Origin: an uncultured Lachnospiraceae bacterium
GTDB lineage: Bacteria > Bacillota > Clostridia > Lachnospirales > Lachnospiraceae
NCBI GenBank assembly: GCA_900546495.1
Contig: URDN01000046.1
Coordinates: forward strand, 1 to 19,890
DNA length: 19,890 nucleotides
Reading direction: 5' to 3'
In this document: positions 8,094 to 16,043 of the stretch, piece by piece
Position numbering within the stretch: position 1 is the stretch's first letter
Layout: each line of letters starts with the position of its first letter
Notes under the pieces: generated by a model
Seen by the model: the letters and a program-made list of their open reading frames with translations, nothing else
Database searches by the model: none
Told to the model about the DNA's origin: nothing
Position numbers and translations under genes: made by a program

Positions 8094-8954
8094 ATGGCAT
8101 TTATTAAGGCTGAAAAATTAAAACATAAATTTGTGCGCCGGGATGAACAGGGCGAAGTGCAGGATGTGACGCTGGCGCTGGACGATGTCAATATTGAAGT
8201 GGAAGAAGGACAGTTTATTGCCGTGCTGGGACATAACGGTTCCGGTAAATCTACTTTTGCAAAACATTTGAATGCATTGCTGATACCAAGTGAAGGAACT
8301 GTCTGGGTGGACGGAAAAGATACTGCGAAGGATGAAAATATTTTAGATATCCGAAAAGAAGCCGGCATGATCTTTCAGAATCCGGATAACCAGATTGTTG
8401 CAGGTGTGGTAGAAGAAGATGTGGCGTTTGGACCGGAAAATATCGGTGTGCCCACAGAAGAAATCTGGGAGCGTGTCGGACACAGTCTGGAGGCAGTTGG
8501 CATGACAGCATACCGGTATCATTCTCCGAACCGTTTATCCGGTGGTCAGAAGCAGCGAGTTGCCATTGCCGGTGTTGTGGCAATGGAACCAAAATGCATC
8601 ATTATGGATGAGCCGACAGCCATGTTGGATCCGAATGGCCGAAAAGAAGTCTTAAATACGGTACACCGTCTCAATCGGCAAAAAGATGTAACAGTGATTC
8701 TGATTACACATTATATGGAAGAAGTCATTGATGCAGACTATGTGTTTGTCATGGATGACGGTCGTGTAGTGATGCAGGGAACACCCCGTGAAATTTTTTC
8801 ACAGGTAGAGACTTTGTTAAGCTATGGCTTAGATGTACCACAGATCACCCGACTTGCATGGGAACTGAAAAAGGAAGGTCTGTCAATCCCGGATGGAATT
8901 TTAAGCAGACAGGAACTGGTGGAGGCAATATGTCAATTAAAATCGAAAACCTGA
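8094..8954 (+). CDS. ecfA1: ECF transporter ATPase EcfA1
   Basis: A 286-residue ABC ATPase. Walker A GHNGSGKST is at 46-54, the Q-loop is MIFQNPDNQIVA, the signature LSGGQKQR is near 148, and Walker B IIMDEPTAMLDP is near 169-180, with switch His in LITHYMEE. The FQNPDNQ loop and the partner genes mark it as the group II energy-coupling factor ATPase. With EcfA2 and EcfT it drives vitamin uptake through exchangeable S components; none is encoded here. Its 3' end overlaps ecfA2 by 25 nt. No convincing promoter is visible in the 115-nt gap upstream. Confidence 0.95.
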   Translation: MAFIKAEKLKHKFVRRDEQGEVQDVTLALDDVNIEVEEGQFIAVLGHNGSGKSTFAKHLNALLIPSEGTVWVDGKDTAKDENILDIRKEAGMIFQNPDNQIVAGVVEEDVAFGPENIGVPTEEIWERVGHSLEAVGMTAYRYHSPNRLSGGQKQRVAIAGVVAMEPKCIIMDEPTAMLDPNGRKEVLNTVHRLNRQKDVTVILITHYMEEVIDADYVFVMDDGRVVMQGTPREIFSQVETLLSYGLDVPQITRLAWELKKEGLSIPDGILSRQELVEAICQLKSKT

Positions 8955-9772
8955 GTTATACCTATGCACCGGGCAGTGCATATGAGATACATGCATTGAA
9001 AAATCTGAATCTGGAAATCGAAGAAGGACAGTTTGTTGGCATCATCGGTCATACCGGTTCCGGAAAATCTACATTGATTCAGTTATTGGATGGACTGATC
9101 AAGGCAGATGAAGGACATATTTATTATAACAGCGCGGATATTTATGCACCGGGATATTCCCTGCGTTCCCTGAGAGGAAAGGTGGGGCTGGTGTTTCAGT
9201 ATCCGGAATATCAGCTTTTTGAGACAACCGTATTAAAGGATGCCGCTTATGGTCCACAAAACCAGGGCTTTTCTGAGAACGAGGCATTAGAAAAAGCGAA
9301 AGAAGCGCTGATCCGGGTAAAGCTTCCGGAAAAATACTGGGAAATGTCGCCTTTTGAATTATCTGGTGGACAGAAGCGCCGTGCGGCCATTGCCGGAGTT
9401 ATTGCTATGAACCCGAAAGTACTGATTTTGGATGAGCCAACAGCAGGTCTTGATCCGAAGGGACGGGATGAATTATTTGACCTGATCCGTGAATTACATG
9501 AAAATATGAAAATGACGGTACTTTTAGTGTCTCACAGTATGGAAGATGTTGCCAACTATGTAGAGCGTATTATCGTGTTGAATCATGGAAGTCTGATGCT
9601 GGACGGAACACCGGCGGAAGTTTTTTCTCATGTGGAAGAACTGGAACAGGTATCGCTGGCAGTGCCACAGGTTACGTATCTGATGAAAGACCTGAAAAAA
9701 GCAGGCATGGATGTCAATACTTCTGTAACCACGATAGAGGAAGCTAAGAAAGAGATTATGAAGTTATGTTAA
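8930..9772 (+). CDS. ecfA2: ECF transporter ATPase EcfA2
   Basis: A 280-residue ABC ATPase. The start is ATG 8930 behind GGAGG (8921-8925), inside the end of ecfA1; an upstream in-frame ATG at 8858 would add residues foreign to the family. Walker A GHTGSGKST is at 40-48, the Q-loop is VFQYPEYQLFE, the signature is LSGGQKRR, Walker B is LILDEPTAGLDP, and the switch His lies in LVSHSMED. It forms a heterodimer with EcfA1 under EcfT. It overlaps ecfT by 7 nt. Confidence 0.95.
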   Translation: MSIKIENLSYTYAPGSAYEIHALKNLNLEIEEGQFVGIIGHTGSGKSTLIQLLDGLIKADEGHIYYNSADIYAPGYSLRSLRGKVGLVFQYPEYQLFETTVLKDAAYGPQNQGFSENEALEKAKEALIRVKLPEKYWEMSPFELSGGQKRRAAIAGVIAMNPKVLILDEPTAGLDPKGRDELFDLIRELHENMKMTVLLVSHSMEDVANYVERIIVLNHGSLMLDGTPAEVFSHVEELEQVSLAVPQVTYLMKDLKKAGMDVNTSVTTIEEAKKEIMKLC

Positions 9773-10569
9773 AGGATATTACACTTGGGCAATATTATCC
9801 GACCGAGTCGATCATACACAGACTGGATCCCCGTGTGAAACTGCTGGCAACATTGATGTATATCGTGTCGTTGTTTCTGTTTCGCGATTTTGTGGGATTT
9901 GTTGTAGTCACTCTGTTTTTACTGGTAATTATAAAACAGTCAAGGGTTCCGTTTTCATTTATGCTGAAAGGTGTACGGGCAATCTGGGTGCTTGTTGTTA
10001 TTACGGCAGTATGTAACCTGTTTTTTACACAGGGAGACAATACTTATTTTGCATGGAAATTTATCCATATCACAGATCAAGGTGTCAGCAATACGGTGTA
10101 TTTTACCATTCGACTGATCTATCTGGTGGTAGGTACTTCTGTAATGACGCTGACAACGACACCAAACAAGCTGACAGATGGTCTGGAAGAAGGCCTGAAA
10201 CCATTATCAAAAATCGGAGTTCCAGTACATGAAATCGCGATGATGATGTCGATCGCCATGCGTTTTATTCCGATTCTGGCAGAGGAAGCAGACAAGATTA
10301 AAAAAGCGCAGATGGCAAGAGGCGCGAATTTTGAAGAGGGTAATATCATTCAGAAGGCAAAGGCAATGGTACCGATTCTTGTACCGCTTTTCGTATCTGC
10401 ATTTCGACGCGCCAATGATCTGGCAACCGCCATGGAGGCACGTTGTTATCATGGAAGCGTGGGCAGAACAAAGATGAAGCCGCTGCGCTATATTTCTACG
10501 GATTATAAGGCATATGCGGTGATGGCCGTGTATCTGGCTCTGATCATAGTAATTCGGATCTTTTTCTAG
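9766..10569 (+). CDS. ecfT: ECF transporter transmembrane subunit EcfT
   Basis: A 267-residue membrane protein with about five or six hydrophobic segments. The two conserved coupling motifs that dock on the ATPases are visible: A-R-G in QMARGANF and A-R-C in AMEARCYHG. It begins with the typical TLGQYYPTESIIHRLDPRVKL. It links the EcfA1-A2 pair to substrate-binding S proteins. The order ecfA1-ecfA2-ecfT-truA is conserved in Firmicutes. Confidence 0.95.
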   Translation: MLKDITLGQYYPTESIIHRLDPRVKLLATLMYIVSLFLFRDFVGFVVVTLFLLVIIKQSRVPFSFMLKGVRAIWVLVVITAVCNLFFTQGDNTYFAWKFIHITDQGVSNTVYFTIRLIYLVVGTSVMTLTTTPNKLTDGLEEGLKPLSKIGVPVHEIAMMMSIAMRFIPILAEEADKIKKAQMARGANFEEGNIIQKAKAMVPILVPLFVSAFRRANDLATAMEARCYHGSVGRTKMKPLRYISTDYKAYAVMAVYLALIIVIRIFF

Positions 10570-10865
10570 AAATTTGGAAAGAGATCATAATAAATTGATA
10601 AAATTGAATTGAAATAATGAGGAAACTGTATGGATTCAGTGAGAAAATGTATCAGGTGAGAGATGACGCAAACTTCTACAGGAAGGCAATGTCATTCTTG
10701 CGTCAAAGACAGGAAAGTCTGTGAGATATGTGGTATGTTTGGCAGCTTGAATTTATGCAGTTTTTTTGCAGGTTGCTTTAAAGTGTTTATGTTTGAAAAA
10801 ATATTAATAAAAAGTGTAGGTAGAAATAAAGCATATTTTCTACATGAAGAAGGAGGTGTTTGGGT
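10570..10865. other. intergenic region ecfT-truA with inverted repeat
   Basis: About 295 bp without a supported gene. A perfect 8-bp inverted repeat (TGACGCAA 10664-10671, TTGCGTCA 10698-10705) encloses a 26-nt loop with a small internal CTTC/GAAG stem, and is followed by AGAC/GTCT. A 68-codon frame at 10663 has Cys-rich content but no proper ribosome site, and runs into the truA site, so it is not called. The segment may be a 5' leader of truA; I recognise no riboswitch class. Confidence 0.4.
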
Positions 10866-11627
10866 GTGAAACGAGTGAAACTTGTGGTTGCCTATGATGG
10901 CACCAATTATTGCGGATGGCAAGTACAGCCAAACGGAATTACGATAGAAGGTGTCCTGAATCGGGAACTTAGTAACTTATTGAAGGAAGATATCGTAGTG
11001 ATCGGTGCGAGCCGCACGGATTCCGGGGTACATTCTTACGGAAACGTGGCCGTCTTTGATACGAATGCACGGATGCCGGCGGAAAAGGTTTCTTACGCGT
11101 TGAATCAGAGGCTTCCGGATGATATTGTGGTGCAAAATTCCAGTGAAATTCCGATGGACTGGCATCCACGTCACTGTAACAGTCGCAAGACATATGAATA
11201 CCGTATTTTAAACCGTGAATTTCCAATGCCGCAGAGACGCCTGGATACATGGTTTGTATATCGGAAACTGAACATTCCGGCGATGTGTGCGGCAGCAAAA
11301 CAGTTCGAGGGAACACATGATTTTAAAAGTTTCTGCTCGGTAAATACCGCGGTAGAAGATACAACACGCACCATTTATTCCTGTGAATTAAAACAGGACG
11401 GTGAATTGTTGACAATTCGGATTACTGGAAGCGGTTTCCTCTATAATATGGTGCGCATCATTGCGGGCACGTTATTTGATGTGGGAATCGGAAAAATCGT
11501 ACCGGAGGATATTCCTGCGATATTAGAAAAAAAGGATCGGAAAGCAGCTGGACCGACGGCTCCGGCGCATGGACTGACGATGATTGGGATTGAATATGAG
11601 ATTCCACCGGAGAGTTTGATGGAATAA
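10866..11627 (+). CDS. truA: tRNA pseudouridine(38-40) synthase TruA
   Basis: A 253-residue protein. The start is set at GTG 10866, 9 nt after AGGAGG (10851-10856); a TTG at 10860 is only 3 nt from it. The start KRVKLVVAYDGTNYCGWQ is typical. The catalytic Asp is D52 in GASRTDSGVHSYGNVA. Later family segments are HCNSRKTYEYRI, FEGTHDFKSFCS and GSGFLYNMVRIIAGTL. It makes pseudouridine at positions 38-40 of the tRNA anticodon arm. Neighbours ecfT and rplM-rpsI match the conserved ribosomal cluster. Confidence 0.95.
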   Translation: MKRVKLVVAYDGTNYCGWQVQPNGITIEGVLNRELSNLLKEDIVVIGASRTDSGVHSYGNVAVFDTNARMPAEKVSYALNQRLPDDIVVQNSSEIPMDWHPRHCNSRKTYEYRILNREFPMPQRRLDTWFVYRKLNIPAMCAAAKQFEGTHDFKSFCSVNTAVEDTTRTIYSCELKQDGELLTIRITGSGFLYNMVRIIAGTLFDVGIGKIVPEDIPAILEKKDRKAAGPTAPAHGLTMIGIEYEIPPESLME

Positions 11628-11641
11628 TCGAGGTATGGAAA

Positions 11642-12202
11642 ATGAGTGAAAATAAAAAATGTGTATACTTTACGCGACATGGACAGACATTCTGGAATGT
11701 GGAAGATAAAATCTGTGGTTCCACGGACATTGCATTGACGGAATATGGTCAGGAGCAGGCGATTGCACTTGGACAGAAAATTTTGGAAGAAGGATTGCAG
11801 ATTGATGAGATTTTGTATTCGCCATTAATACGTGCGGCAGATACTGCCAGACATATTTCTGAGATTACAGGAATTCCGGCAACAGAAGAACCGCGACTGA
11901 AGGAACAGAATTTTGGAAAATACGAAGGCACTTCACCGCGAAATGCACCGGAGTTTCAGAAAGCAAAAACAAATTTTATCTGCAGTTATGAGGGTGGCGA
12001 GACGATGCTGCATCTCTGTCAGAGAGTTTATAATCTGTTGGATGATATTAACGAGCGAAACGATGGAAAGACATATCTGCTGGTAGCGCACAATGGTATT
12101 TCAAGAGTGATCGAATCTTATTTCCATGATATGACAAACGAAGAGTTTGCAAAATTTGGAATCAGAAACTGTGAACTGAAAAAATATTGGTGGGTGGAAT
12201 GA
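11642..12202 (+). CDS. histidine phosphatase family protein
   Basis: A 186-residue protein of the phosphoglycerate-mutase-like superfamily. The catalytic R-H-G is at residues 12-14 (YFTRHGQTFWN). The second half carries EQNFGKYEG and the second histidine in LLVAHNGISRVI. Its length and motifs fit small broad phosphatases (such as those acting on sugar phosphates or alpha-ribazole phosphate) rather than glycolytic mutase; the substrate is unknown. It starts 14 nt after truA and is probably co-transcribed with it. It interrupts the otherwise common truA-rplM order. Confidence 0.88.
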   Translation: MSENKKCVYFTRHGQTFWNVEDKICGSTDIALTEYGQEQAIALGQKILEEGLQIDEILYSPLIRAADTARHISEITGIPATEEPRLKEQNFGKYEGTSPRNAPEFQKAKTNFICSYEGGETMLHLCQRVYNLLDDINERNDGKTYLLVAHNGISRVIESYFHDMTNEEFAKFGIRNCELKKYWWVE

Positions 12203-12334
12203 ATAGAAAACGGAAAAGGCACTTACTTATCCTGCGTTTTCAGATGTTTTCTGATACAAAAACAATCGACAGTTAAATACATAGTATGAGTGATGTGGAG
12301 TGATGTGGATAGCACAATTTTCTGGAAAAAATCG

Positions 12335-12363
12335 TTGACACAGGGAGCGCACTGTACTATAAT
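12335..12363 (+). promoter_or_regulatory. rplM-rpsI promoter
   Basis: TTGACA (12335-12340), 17-nt spacer, TATAAT (12358-12363): a perfect SigA consensus, as expected for ribosomal protein genes. The preceding 12203-12334 holds only weak inverted repeats and no gene. Confidence 0.92.
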
Positions 12364-12369
12364 ATACAA

Positions 12370-12590
12370 GTCTGACAAAGAGTGTTTTTTGTGTGCAAAA
12401 AAGCATTTCACATATATGCAGTCGGTTGGGACCCGACAGCAGGGCAGAGTTTTTGATGATTCTCCACAAGTCAGAGAAAACAAAACCCGGATAATGCAGA
12501 CACATTATTCAAAATTAACAGGCAGAAAGCAGATGTGTCCGGACATTCACATTTGTGGAAGCCGCAAATTTATTCAAGGAGGAAAAATCA
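12370..12590 (+). ncRNA. long 5' leader of rplM, candidate L13 leader
   Basis: The transcript would carry about 220 untranslated nt before rplM. It includes a hairpin GTCGG-loop-CCGAC (around 12420-12437) and a final AAGGAGG (12576-12582) 8 nt before the ATG. Firmicutes have a described L13 leader RNA (autoregulatory) at this position. Assignment here rests on position, length and structure potential, not on a covariance match. Confidence 0.5.
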
Positions 12591-13022
12591 ATGAATAACA
12601 CATTCATGGCCAACCCGGACAAAGTTGAAAGAAAATGGTATGTAGTTGATGCTACAGGATATACATTAGGACGTTTATCTTCTGAAATCGCTAAGATTTT
12701 AAGAGGTAAAAACAAAGCTATCTTTACACCGCACATCGATACAGGTGATTATGTAATCGTTGTAAATGCAGAGAAAGTTAAAGTAACAGGTAGAAAATTA
12801 GATCAGAAGATTTACTATCATCACTCTGATTATGTAGGCGGAATGAAAGAGACTACATTAAAAGAGATGCTGGCTAAACATCCGGAAAGAGTTGTAGAGT
12901 TCGCTGTTAAAGGCATGCTTCCGAAAGGACCTCTTGGACGTCAGATGTATAAAAAATTATTTGTATACGCTGGACCGGATCACAAACATGCAGCTCAGAA
13001 ACCAGAAGTTCTGACATTTTAA
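12591..13022 (+). CDS. rplM: 50S ribosomal protein L13
   Basis: A 143-residue protein starting at ATG 12591 behind AAGGAGG. The recognisable L13 text includes WYVVDATGYTLGRLSSEIAKILRGK, HIDTGDYVIVVNAEKV, TGRKLDQKIYYHHSDYVGG, and GMLPKGPLGRQMYKKLFVYAG. Codon use is strongly biased, as in highly expressed genes. It lies 22 nt from rpsI, in the universal L13-S9 pair. Confidence 0.98.
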   Translation: MNNTFMANPDKVERKWYVVDATGYTLGRLSSEIAKILRGKNKAIFTPHIDTGDYVIVVNAEKVKVTGRKLDQKIYYHHSDYVGGMKETTLKEMLAKHPERVVEFAVKGMLPKGPLGRQMYKKLFVYAGPDHKHAAQKPEVLTF

Positions 13023-13044
13023 TCGGTGAAGGAGGTAAATAATC

Positions 13045-13437
13045 ATGGCTAATACTAAATATTACGGAACAGGAAGAAGAAAAAAATCTATCGCAAGAGT
13101 TTACCTTGTACCGGGTACAGGTAAAATCACAATCAATAAAAGAGATATCGATGAGTATCTTGGTCTTGAGACATTAAAAGTTATCGTTCGTCAGCCGTTA
13201 GTAGCTACAGAGAACGTTGACAAATTCGATGTACTGGTAAACGTTAAAGGTGGCGGTTACACAGGACAGGCTGGTGCTATCAGACATGGTATCGCACGTG
13301 CATTACTTACAGTAGACGCTGACTACAGACCAGTTCTGAAGAAAGCTGGATACTTAACACGTGACCCGAGAATGAAAGAGCGTAAAAAATACGGTCTCAA
13401 AGCAGCTCGTCGCGCTCCGCAGTTCAGCAAGCGATAA
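13045..13437 (+). CDS. rpsI: 30S ribosomal protein S9
   Basis: A 130-residue protein with YYGTGRRKKSIARVYLVPG at the start, GGGYTGQAGAIRHGIARAL in the middle, and the near-universal end PQFSKR, whose C-terminal basic tail reaches the ribosomal P site. Its last codons plus stop (13427-13437) form the attachment core of the element that follows; the reading frame is intact, so the insertion left S9 unchanged. Confidence 0.98.
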   Translation: MANTKYYGTGRRKKSIARVYLVPGTGKITINKRDIDEYLGLETLKVIVRQPLVATENVDKFDVLVNVKGGGYTGQAGAIRHGIARALLTVDADYRPVLKKAGYLTRDPRMKERKKYGLKAARRAPQFSKR

Positions 13438-13438
13438 T
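13427..13438. repeat. attL core
   Basis: GCAAGCGATAAT covers the last codons and stop (TAA 13435-13437) of rpsI and is repeated exactly at 19812-19823. This is the expected arrangement for an integrase that targets a conserved gene end and rebuilds it. Confidence 0.85.
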
Positions 13439-13466
13439 TCAAGCGAATATCACAAAAGAGCAAATT

Positions 13467-13493
13467 TCCCCGAAAACATTGAGTTTTCGGGGA
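13467..13493 (+). terminator. terminator after rpsI, carried by the element
   Basis: Arms TCCCCGAAAAC and GTTTTCGGGGA (11 bp, perfect) around ATTGA, followed by TTTCTTT. It lies inside the element's left end and so appears to replace the displaced host terminator at 19857-19884. Confidence 0.88.
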
Positions 13494-13549
13494 TTTCTTT
13501 ATATTCCGATAAATCTATTAGACACCACAAAAACACACGAAATTTCAAC

Positions 13550-13582
13550 GGTAACTAACAAATAACTAACAGGTAACTAACA
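13550..13582. repeat. three TAACTAACA direct repeats, left arm-type sites
   Basis: TAACTAACA occurs at 13552-13560, 13563-13571 and 13574-13582, each 11 bp from the next (one helical turn). A related copy (GGTAACTGACAAA versus GGTAACTAACAAA) lies at 19761-19773 inside the other end. Phased repeats at both ends of a tyrosine-integrase element fit arm-type integrase binding sites. Confidence 0.65.
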
Positions 13583-13593
13583 CGGAAAACATT

Positions 13594-13628
13594 GTCTTGT
13601 GTAAGACATTGAAAGTCTTATGTAAGAC
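13594..13628. repeat. paired palindromes GTCTT-N4-AAGAC
   Basis: GTCTTGTGTAAGAC (13594-13607) and GTCTTATGTAAGAC (13615-13628) differ at one base and are exactly 21 bp apart (two helical turns). They lie between the arm-type repeats and the ribbon-helix-helix gene, where an excisionase binding site would be expected. Confidence 0.6.
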
Positions 13629-13654
13629 ACATTTTGCAATAATAAAAGGACGAA

Positions 13655-13993
13655 TCAATCGCCCTTTTCGTTGCAGTATTCAATGATACATGACCGGACA
13701 TCCTTTTTCGTCCGGCAATGGCAGGAATGACCGTCCTTGAAAATGATGTCATATCCGTCGTGCATGTTTCCAGTGATTCCGGAAATCATTTCTCTGTTCT
13801 TTTCTGCAATCTGCATTGTATCAAATAAACCGCATTGGTCTTTTCTGACAAGGTCTTGCATGTACGCATTGACCGACATCCCTTTACTGGATGCAAGAGC
13901 CTTGATGATGTCTTTCATGCCTTTAGGTACAACGAGATTGATTCGTTCGTAATGCTCACGCCCGAAATTGTTTTTGTATTCAGTTCTATTCAT
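13655..13993 (-). CDS. ribbon-helix-helix protein, possible directionality factor
   Basis: A 112-residue protein. Residues ~15-50 (ERINLVVPKGMKDIIKALAS, then KGMSVNAYMQDLVRKD) look like an Arc/MetJ-type ribbon-helix-helix. The C-terminal half (DGYDIIFKDGHSCHCRTKKD) is Cys/His-containing and not recognised. It begins 9 nt after the integrase stop behind an AGAGGTG site, so it is co-transcribed with int. Its place between int and attL and next to the paired palindromes suggests a DNA-binding role in excision or integrase control; that is inference. Confidence 0.75.
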   Translation of the reverse strand: MNRTEYKNNFGREHYERINLVVPKGMKDIIKALASSKGMSVNAYMQDLVRKDQCGLFDTMQIAEKNREMISGITGNMHDGYDIIFKDGHSCHCRTKKDVRSCIIEYCNEKGD

Positions 13994-14002
13994 GGCACAC
14001 CT

Positions 14003-15055
14003 CTATATTTTGTTGATAGCGTCAATCAGTTCCTCAATTTCAAAATGTGTATATACGACCTCTGTCACACCCTGCCCTTTATGACCGACAATTTTCTTGA
14101 TGACCTTGTCTGACACTCCGGCAACCGTCAACATGGAAATGCATGTGTGACGGGTATCGTGAGGGCGGTGTTTCATTCCGAGGGTCTCAATAAGTGGCGA
14201 CCAGTACGAATCATAATAATTCCGGTATTTGAAATGTTCACCCTCCGGAGTAGAGAGGAGATATTCACAATCATTGAGGTTGTACCAGTATTCAAAGAAC
14301 GGATAAACCTTTTCGGAGATTGGAGCAGTACGGATACCGGCAGCAGTTTTCGAGGCGACAATCTTGAAATATCTTTCCTCAAGGTTCACATTTTCTTTCT
14401 TGAGGTCGAGGAGTTCGCCGATTCTGCATCCGGTATATATCAACATGAGGATGACAGTATAATATATATTTGAATCCTTGACATCCCATAATTTCGCAAC
14501 CTCTGTTTTTGAGAACGGTTCACGGTTGTATGCGTTGGGATTGCCCGCCTTTTTAATGTCGAGGTATTCGACAAGGTTTCGTTCTTTTGGAATAATCTCA
14601 TGAATCACAGCGTATTTGTACATCAGACCGAATAATATTTTTAATTTCCGGAGTGTAGGATAATTTTTGCCGGATTCATCAACGACCATTTGCAGGTGGT
14701 CGAGTTTTACATCAACAAAACGCATCCGTGCAAGTTTATCACATAACGCCCATGCTGCACGGTAGCCTTTGACGTTGGAATCACTGACAGTAGGAAAATG
14801 TTCATCAGACCATCGCTCATATACATCCTCGAATGTAACCTTTGCAGCATTCACATCATAAGGATTTGCATTGAACTCCGCAAGTGCGGTCAATGCCTCT
14901 TTGCGGGTCGGGTAATATCCGACGACCGTATATAATTGTTTTGATTTACCTGTTTTCGGGTCGTTTTCCCATCCTTTTGTCTTTTTGGCGACATAAGGAT
15001 TCCGGCGATTTCCCGATAATTTGTAAACCGTTCCGAATCCGTTCGGTAGTTTCAT
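14003..15055 (-). CDS. int: tyrosine recombinase/integrase
   Basis: A 350-residue phage-type integrase. The N-terminal ~60 residues form an AP2-like arm-binding domain (GTVYKLSGNRRNPYVAKKTK, then YPTRKEALTAL). Residues ~70-165 are the SAM-like core-binding domain. The catalytic domain holds all active residues: R211 (YTGCRIGE), K236, H299 and R302 (PHDTRHT), H325 (VGHKG), and nucleophile Y335 (VVYTH). No truncation is seen. It is read toward attL, followed by the RHH gene. A basic membrane protein gene lies upstream on the same strand. It is expected to catalyse insertion and excision at the rpsI core. Confidence 0.95.
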   Translation of the reverse strand: MKLPNGFGTVYKLSGNRRNPYVAKKTKGWENDPKTGKSKQLYTVVGYYPTRKEALTALAEFNANPYDVNAAKVTFEDVYERWSDEHFPTVSDSNVKGYRAAWALCDKLARMRFVDVKLDHLQMVVDESGKNYPTLRKLKILFGLMYKYAVIHEIIPKERNLVEYLDIKKAGNPNAYNREPFSKTEVAKLWDVKDSNIYYTVILMLIYTGCRIGELLDLKKENVNLEERYFKIVASKTAAGIRTAPISEKVYPFFEYWYNLNDCEYLLSTPEGEHFKYRNYYDSYWSPLIETLGMKHRPHDTRHTCISMLTVAGVSDKVIKKIVGHKGQGVTEVVYTHFEIEELIDAINKI

Positions 15056-15096
15056 AAAATCACCATCCTAAAAAAGAGTATAAAAAATAAAACCAA

Positions 15097-15160
15097 TGCA
15101 AAAAGCACGGTTTTATGATAGAATGGTGTTTGCAGGAACATTCTGTCGGTGCTTTTTGCA
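15097..15160. repeat. nested inverted repeat upstream of integrase
   Basis: Perfect 12-bp arms TGCAAAAAGCAC (15097-15108) and GTGCTTTTTGCA (15149-15160) enclose a second stem AGAATG/CATTCT. It lies between the integrase start and the membrane-protein gene, in 173 bp with no open reading frame of note. It might be a structured RNA, a regulatory hairpin in the integrase leader, or a recombination or replication signal. Confidence 0.6.
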
Positions 15161-15228
15161 GGAGCATGAGACGGAGGTTTCACAAAGGCGATTCACGTTG
15201 CAGCGTGGGTCGTCTTTTTTGTTGTGCA

Positions 15229-15684
15229 TTATTCATTTGCACGGCGTTCTTTTGCGACTTTTCTATACTTGCGACCAATGACGACACATGAGACACCGAC
15301 CACAACAGCAATTATTCCGGCAACCGGAACAGCAAGCAATAGAATCAATCCTAAAAGTGCTAGGACAGCACCGAGAACAATCATGAGGATTCCGCAAACA
15401 CTGTATGTATTTGCAGAGTATTCCTTTTTCTGCGGTGCATTTGTTGAACTGGATGCAGCAGGATTTCCGTTTGCAGCCGTCAATCCTTTTGCAATGTCGG
15501 ACACGCCGACGGTAGTTCTGTTATACACTGCGTTGTATGCTGCCTTTTTCGGGTCGTTGACGATTCCCATTCCCTTTTTACCATAAAGGGGATTGACCGC
15601 CTTTTTGACCTGCCGTTTGACTTTTCCTGTTGTTCTTGCCTTAATGCTTTTCTTGATGTTTGGTTTTCTGACACCGTATTTCAT
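15229..15684 (-). CDS. phage-type basic protein with C-terminal membrane hairpin
   Basis: A 151-residue protein starting at ATG 15684 behind GGAGG with a 7-nt gap (a GTG at 15690 lies too close to it). The first ~40 residues are very basic (KPNIKKSIKARTTGKVKRQV). A segment VNPLYGKKGMGIVNDPKKAA follows, then a Ser/Asn/Ala linker. Residues ~90-135 hold two hydrophobic stretches (GILMIVLGAVLALLGLILLL and VAGIIAVVVGVSCVVIG), then a basic tail. The N-terminal text recalls small proteins seen near lysogeny genes in Firmicutes prophages; the role is unknown. Its position between int and the regulators is where superinfection-exclusion genes are often found, which is only suggestive. Confidence 0.75.
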   Translation of the reverse strand: MKYGVRKPNIKKSIKARTTGKVKRQVKKAVNPLYGKKGMGIVNDPKKAAYNAVYNRTTVGVSDIAKGLTAANGNPAASSSTNAPQKKEYSANTYSVCGILMIVLGAVLALLGLILLLAVPVAGIIAVVVGVSCVVIGRKYRKVAKERRANE

Positions 15685-15752
15685 GAACACACCTCCGTTT
15701 CTTTATAAAATCAACATTCTGTAAACTTTCCTCAAGAGAGGAGGTGAGCAGA

Positions 15753-15950
15753 ATGAAAATCCTTGTGTGGGAAGTGAGAACCTCAAAAGGGTTCACATTG
15801 ATGGAGTTATCGAAGAAATCCGGAATCGGAAAATCTACGATAAACAACATCGAAAATGGTAAGGTGTCACCGACATTGTTTCAACTTGAAATGATAGCGA
15901 TTGCATTAGGCGTGAACATCACCGACCTGTTTGAATCCGAATACAAATAA
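15753..15950 (+). CDS. small XRE-family (Cro-like) DNA-binding protein
   Basis: A 65-residue protein; the start is ATG 15753, 8 nt after AGGAGG (15739-15744); an in-frame GTG at 15744 overlaps the site itself. Almost the whole protein is one helix-turn-helix (FTLMELSKKSGIGKSTINNI, then ENGKVSPTLFQLEMIAIALG). It is divergent from the membrane-protein gene, with 68 nt between the starts. The nearest operators are two palindromes at 15991-16043, just downstream. Confidence 0.85.
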   Translation: MKILVWEVRTSKGFTLMELSKKSGIGKSTINNIENGKVSPTLFQLEMIAIALGVNITDLFESEYK

Positions 15951-15990
15951 TTGTACCATAATGCAGCGGGATTCCGGCAGCAGGAGGAAC

Positions 15991-16043
15991 GATTTCCATG
16001 ATTATGGAAATCAACCTCGATATTTCCACAATCATGGAAATAT
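15991..16043. promoter_or_regulatory. tandem palindromic operators
   Basis: Two perfect dyads: arms GATTTCCA/TGGAAATC around TGATTA (15991-16012) and arms ATATTTCCA/TGGAAATAT around CAATCA (16020-16043). Shared half-site ATTTCCA. Centres are 30 bp apart, close to three helical turns. The second covers the -35 region of the candidate promoter at 16025-16053. Confidence 0.75.

Noticed and set aside
10663..10869. 68-codon Cys-rich frame between ecfT and truA
   Set aside because: The only AGGTGA-like site is 1-2 nt from the ATG, its end overlaps the truA ribosome site and start, and its start lies in an inverted repeat; more likely non-coding leader.
13550..13628. CRISPR-like array
   Set aside because: The repeats are 9-14 bp with 2-7 bp spacing and no spacers; they fit protein binding sites.
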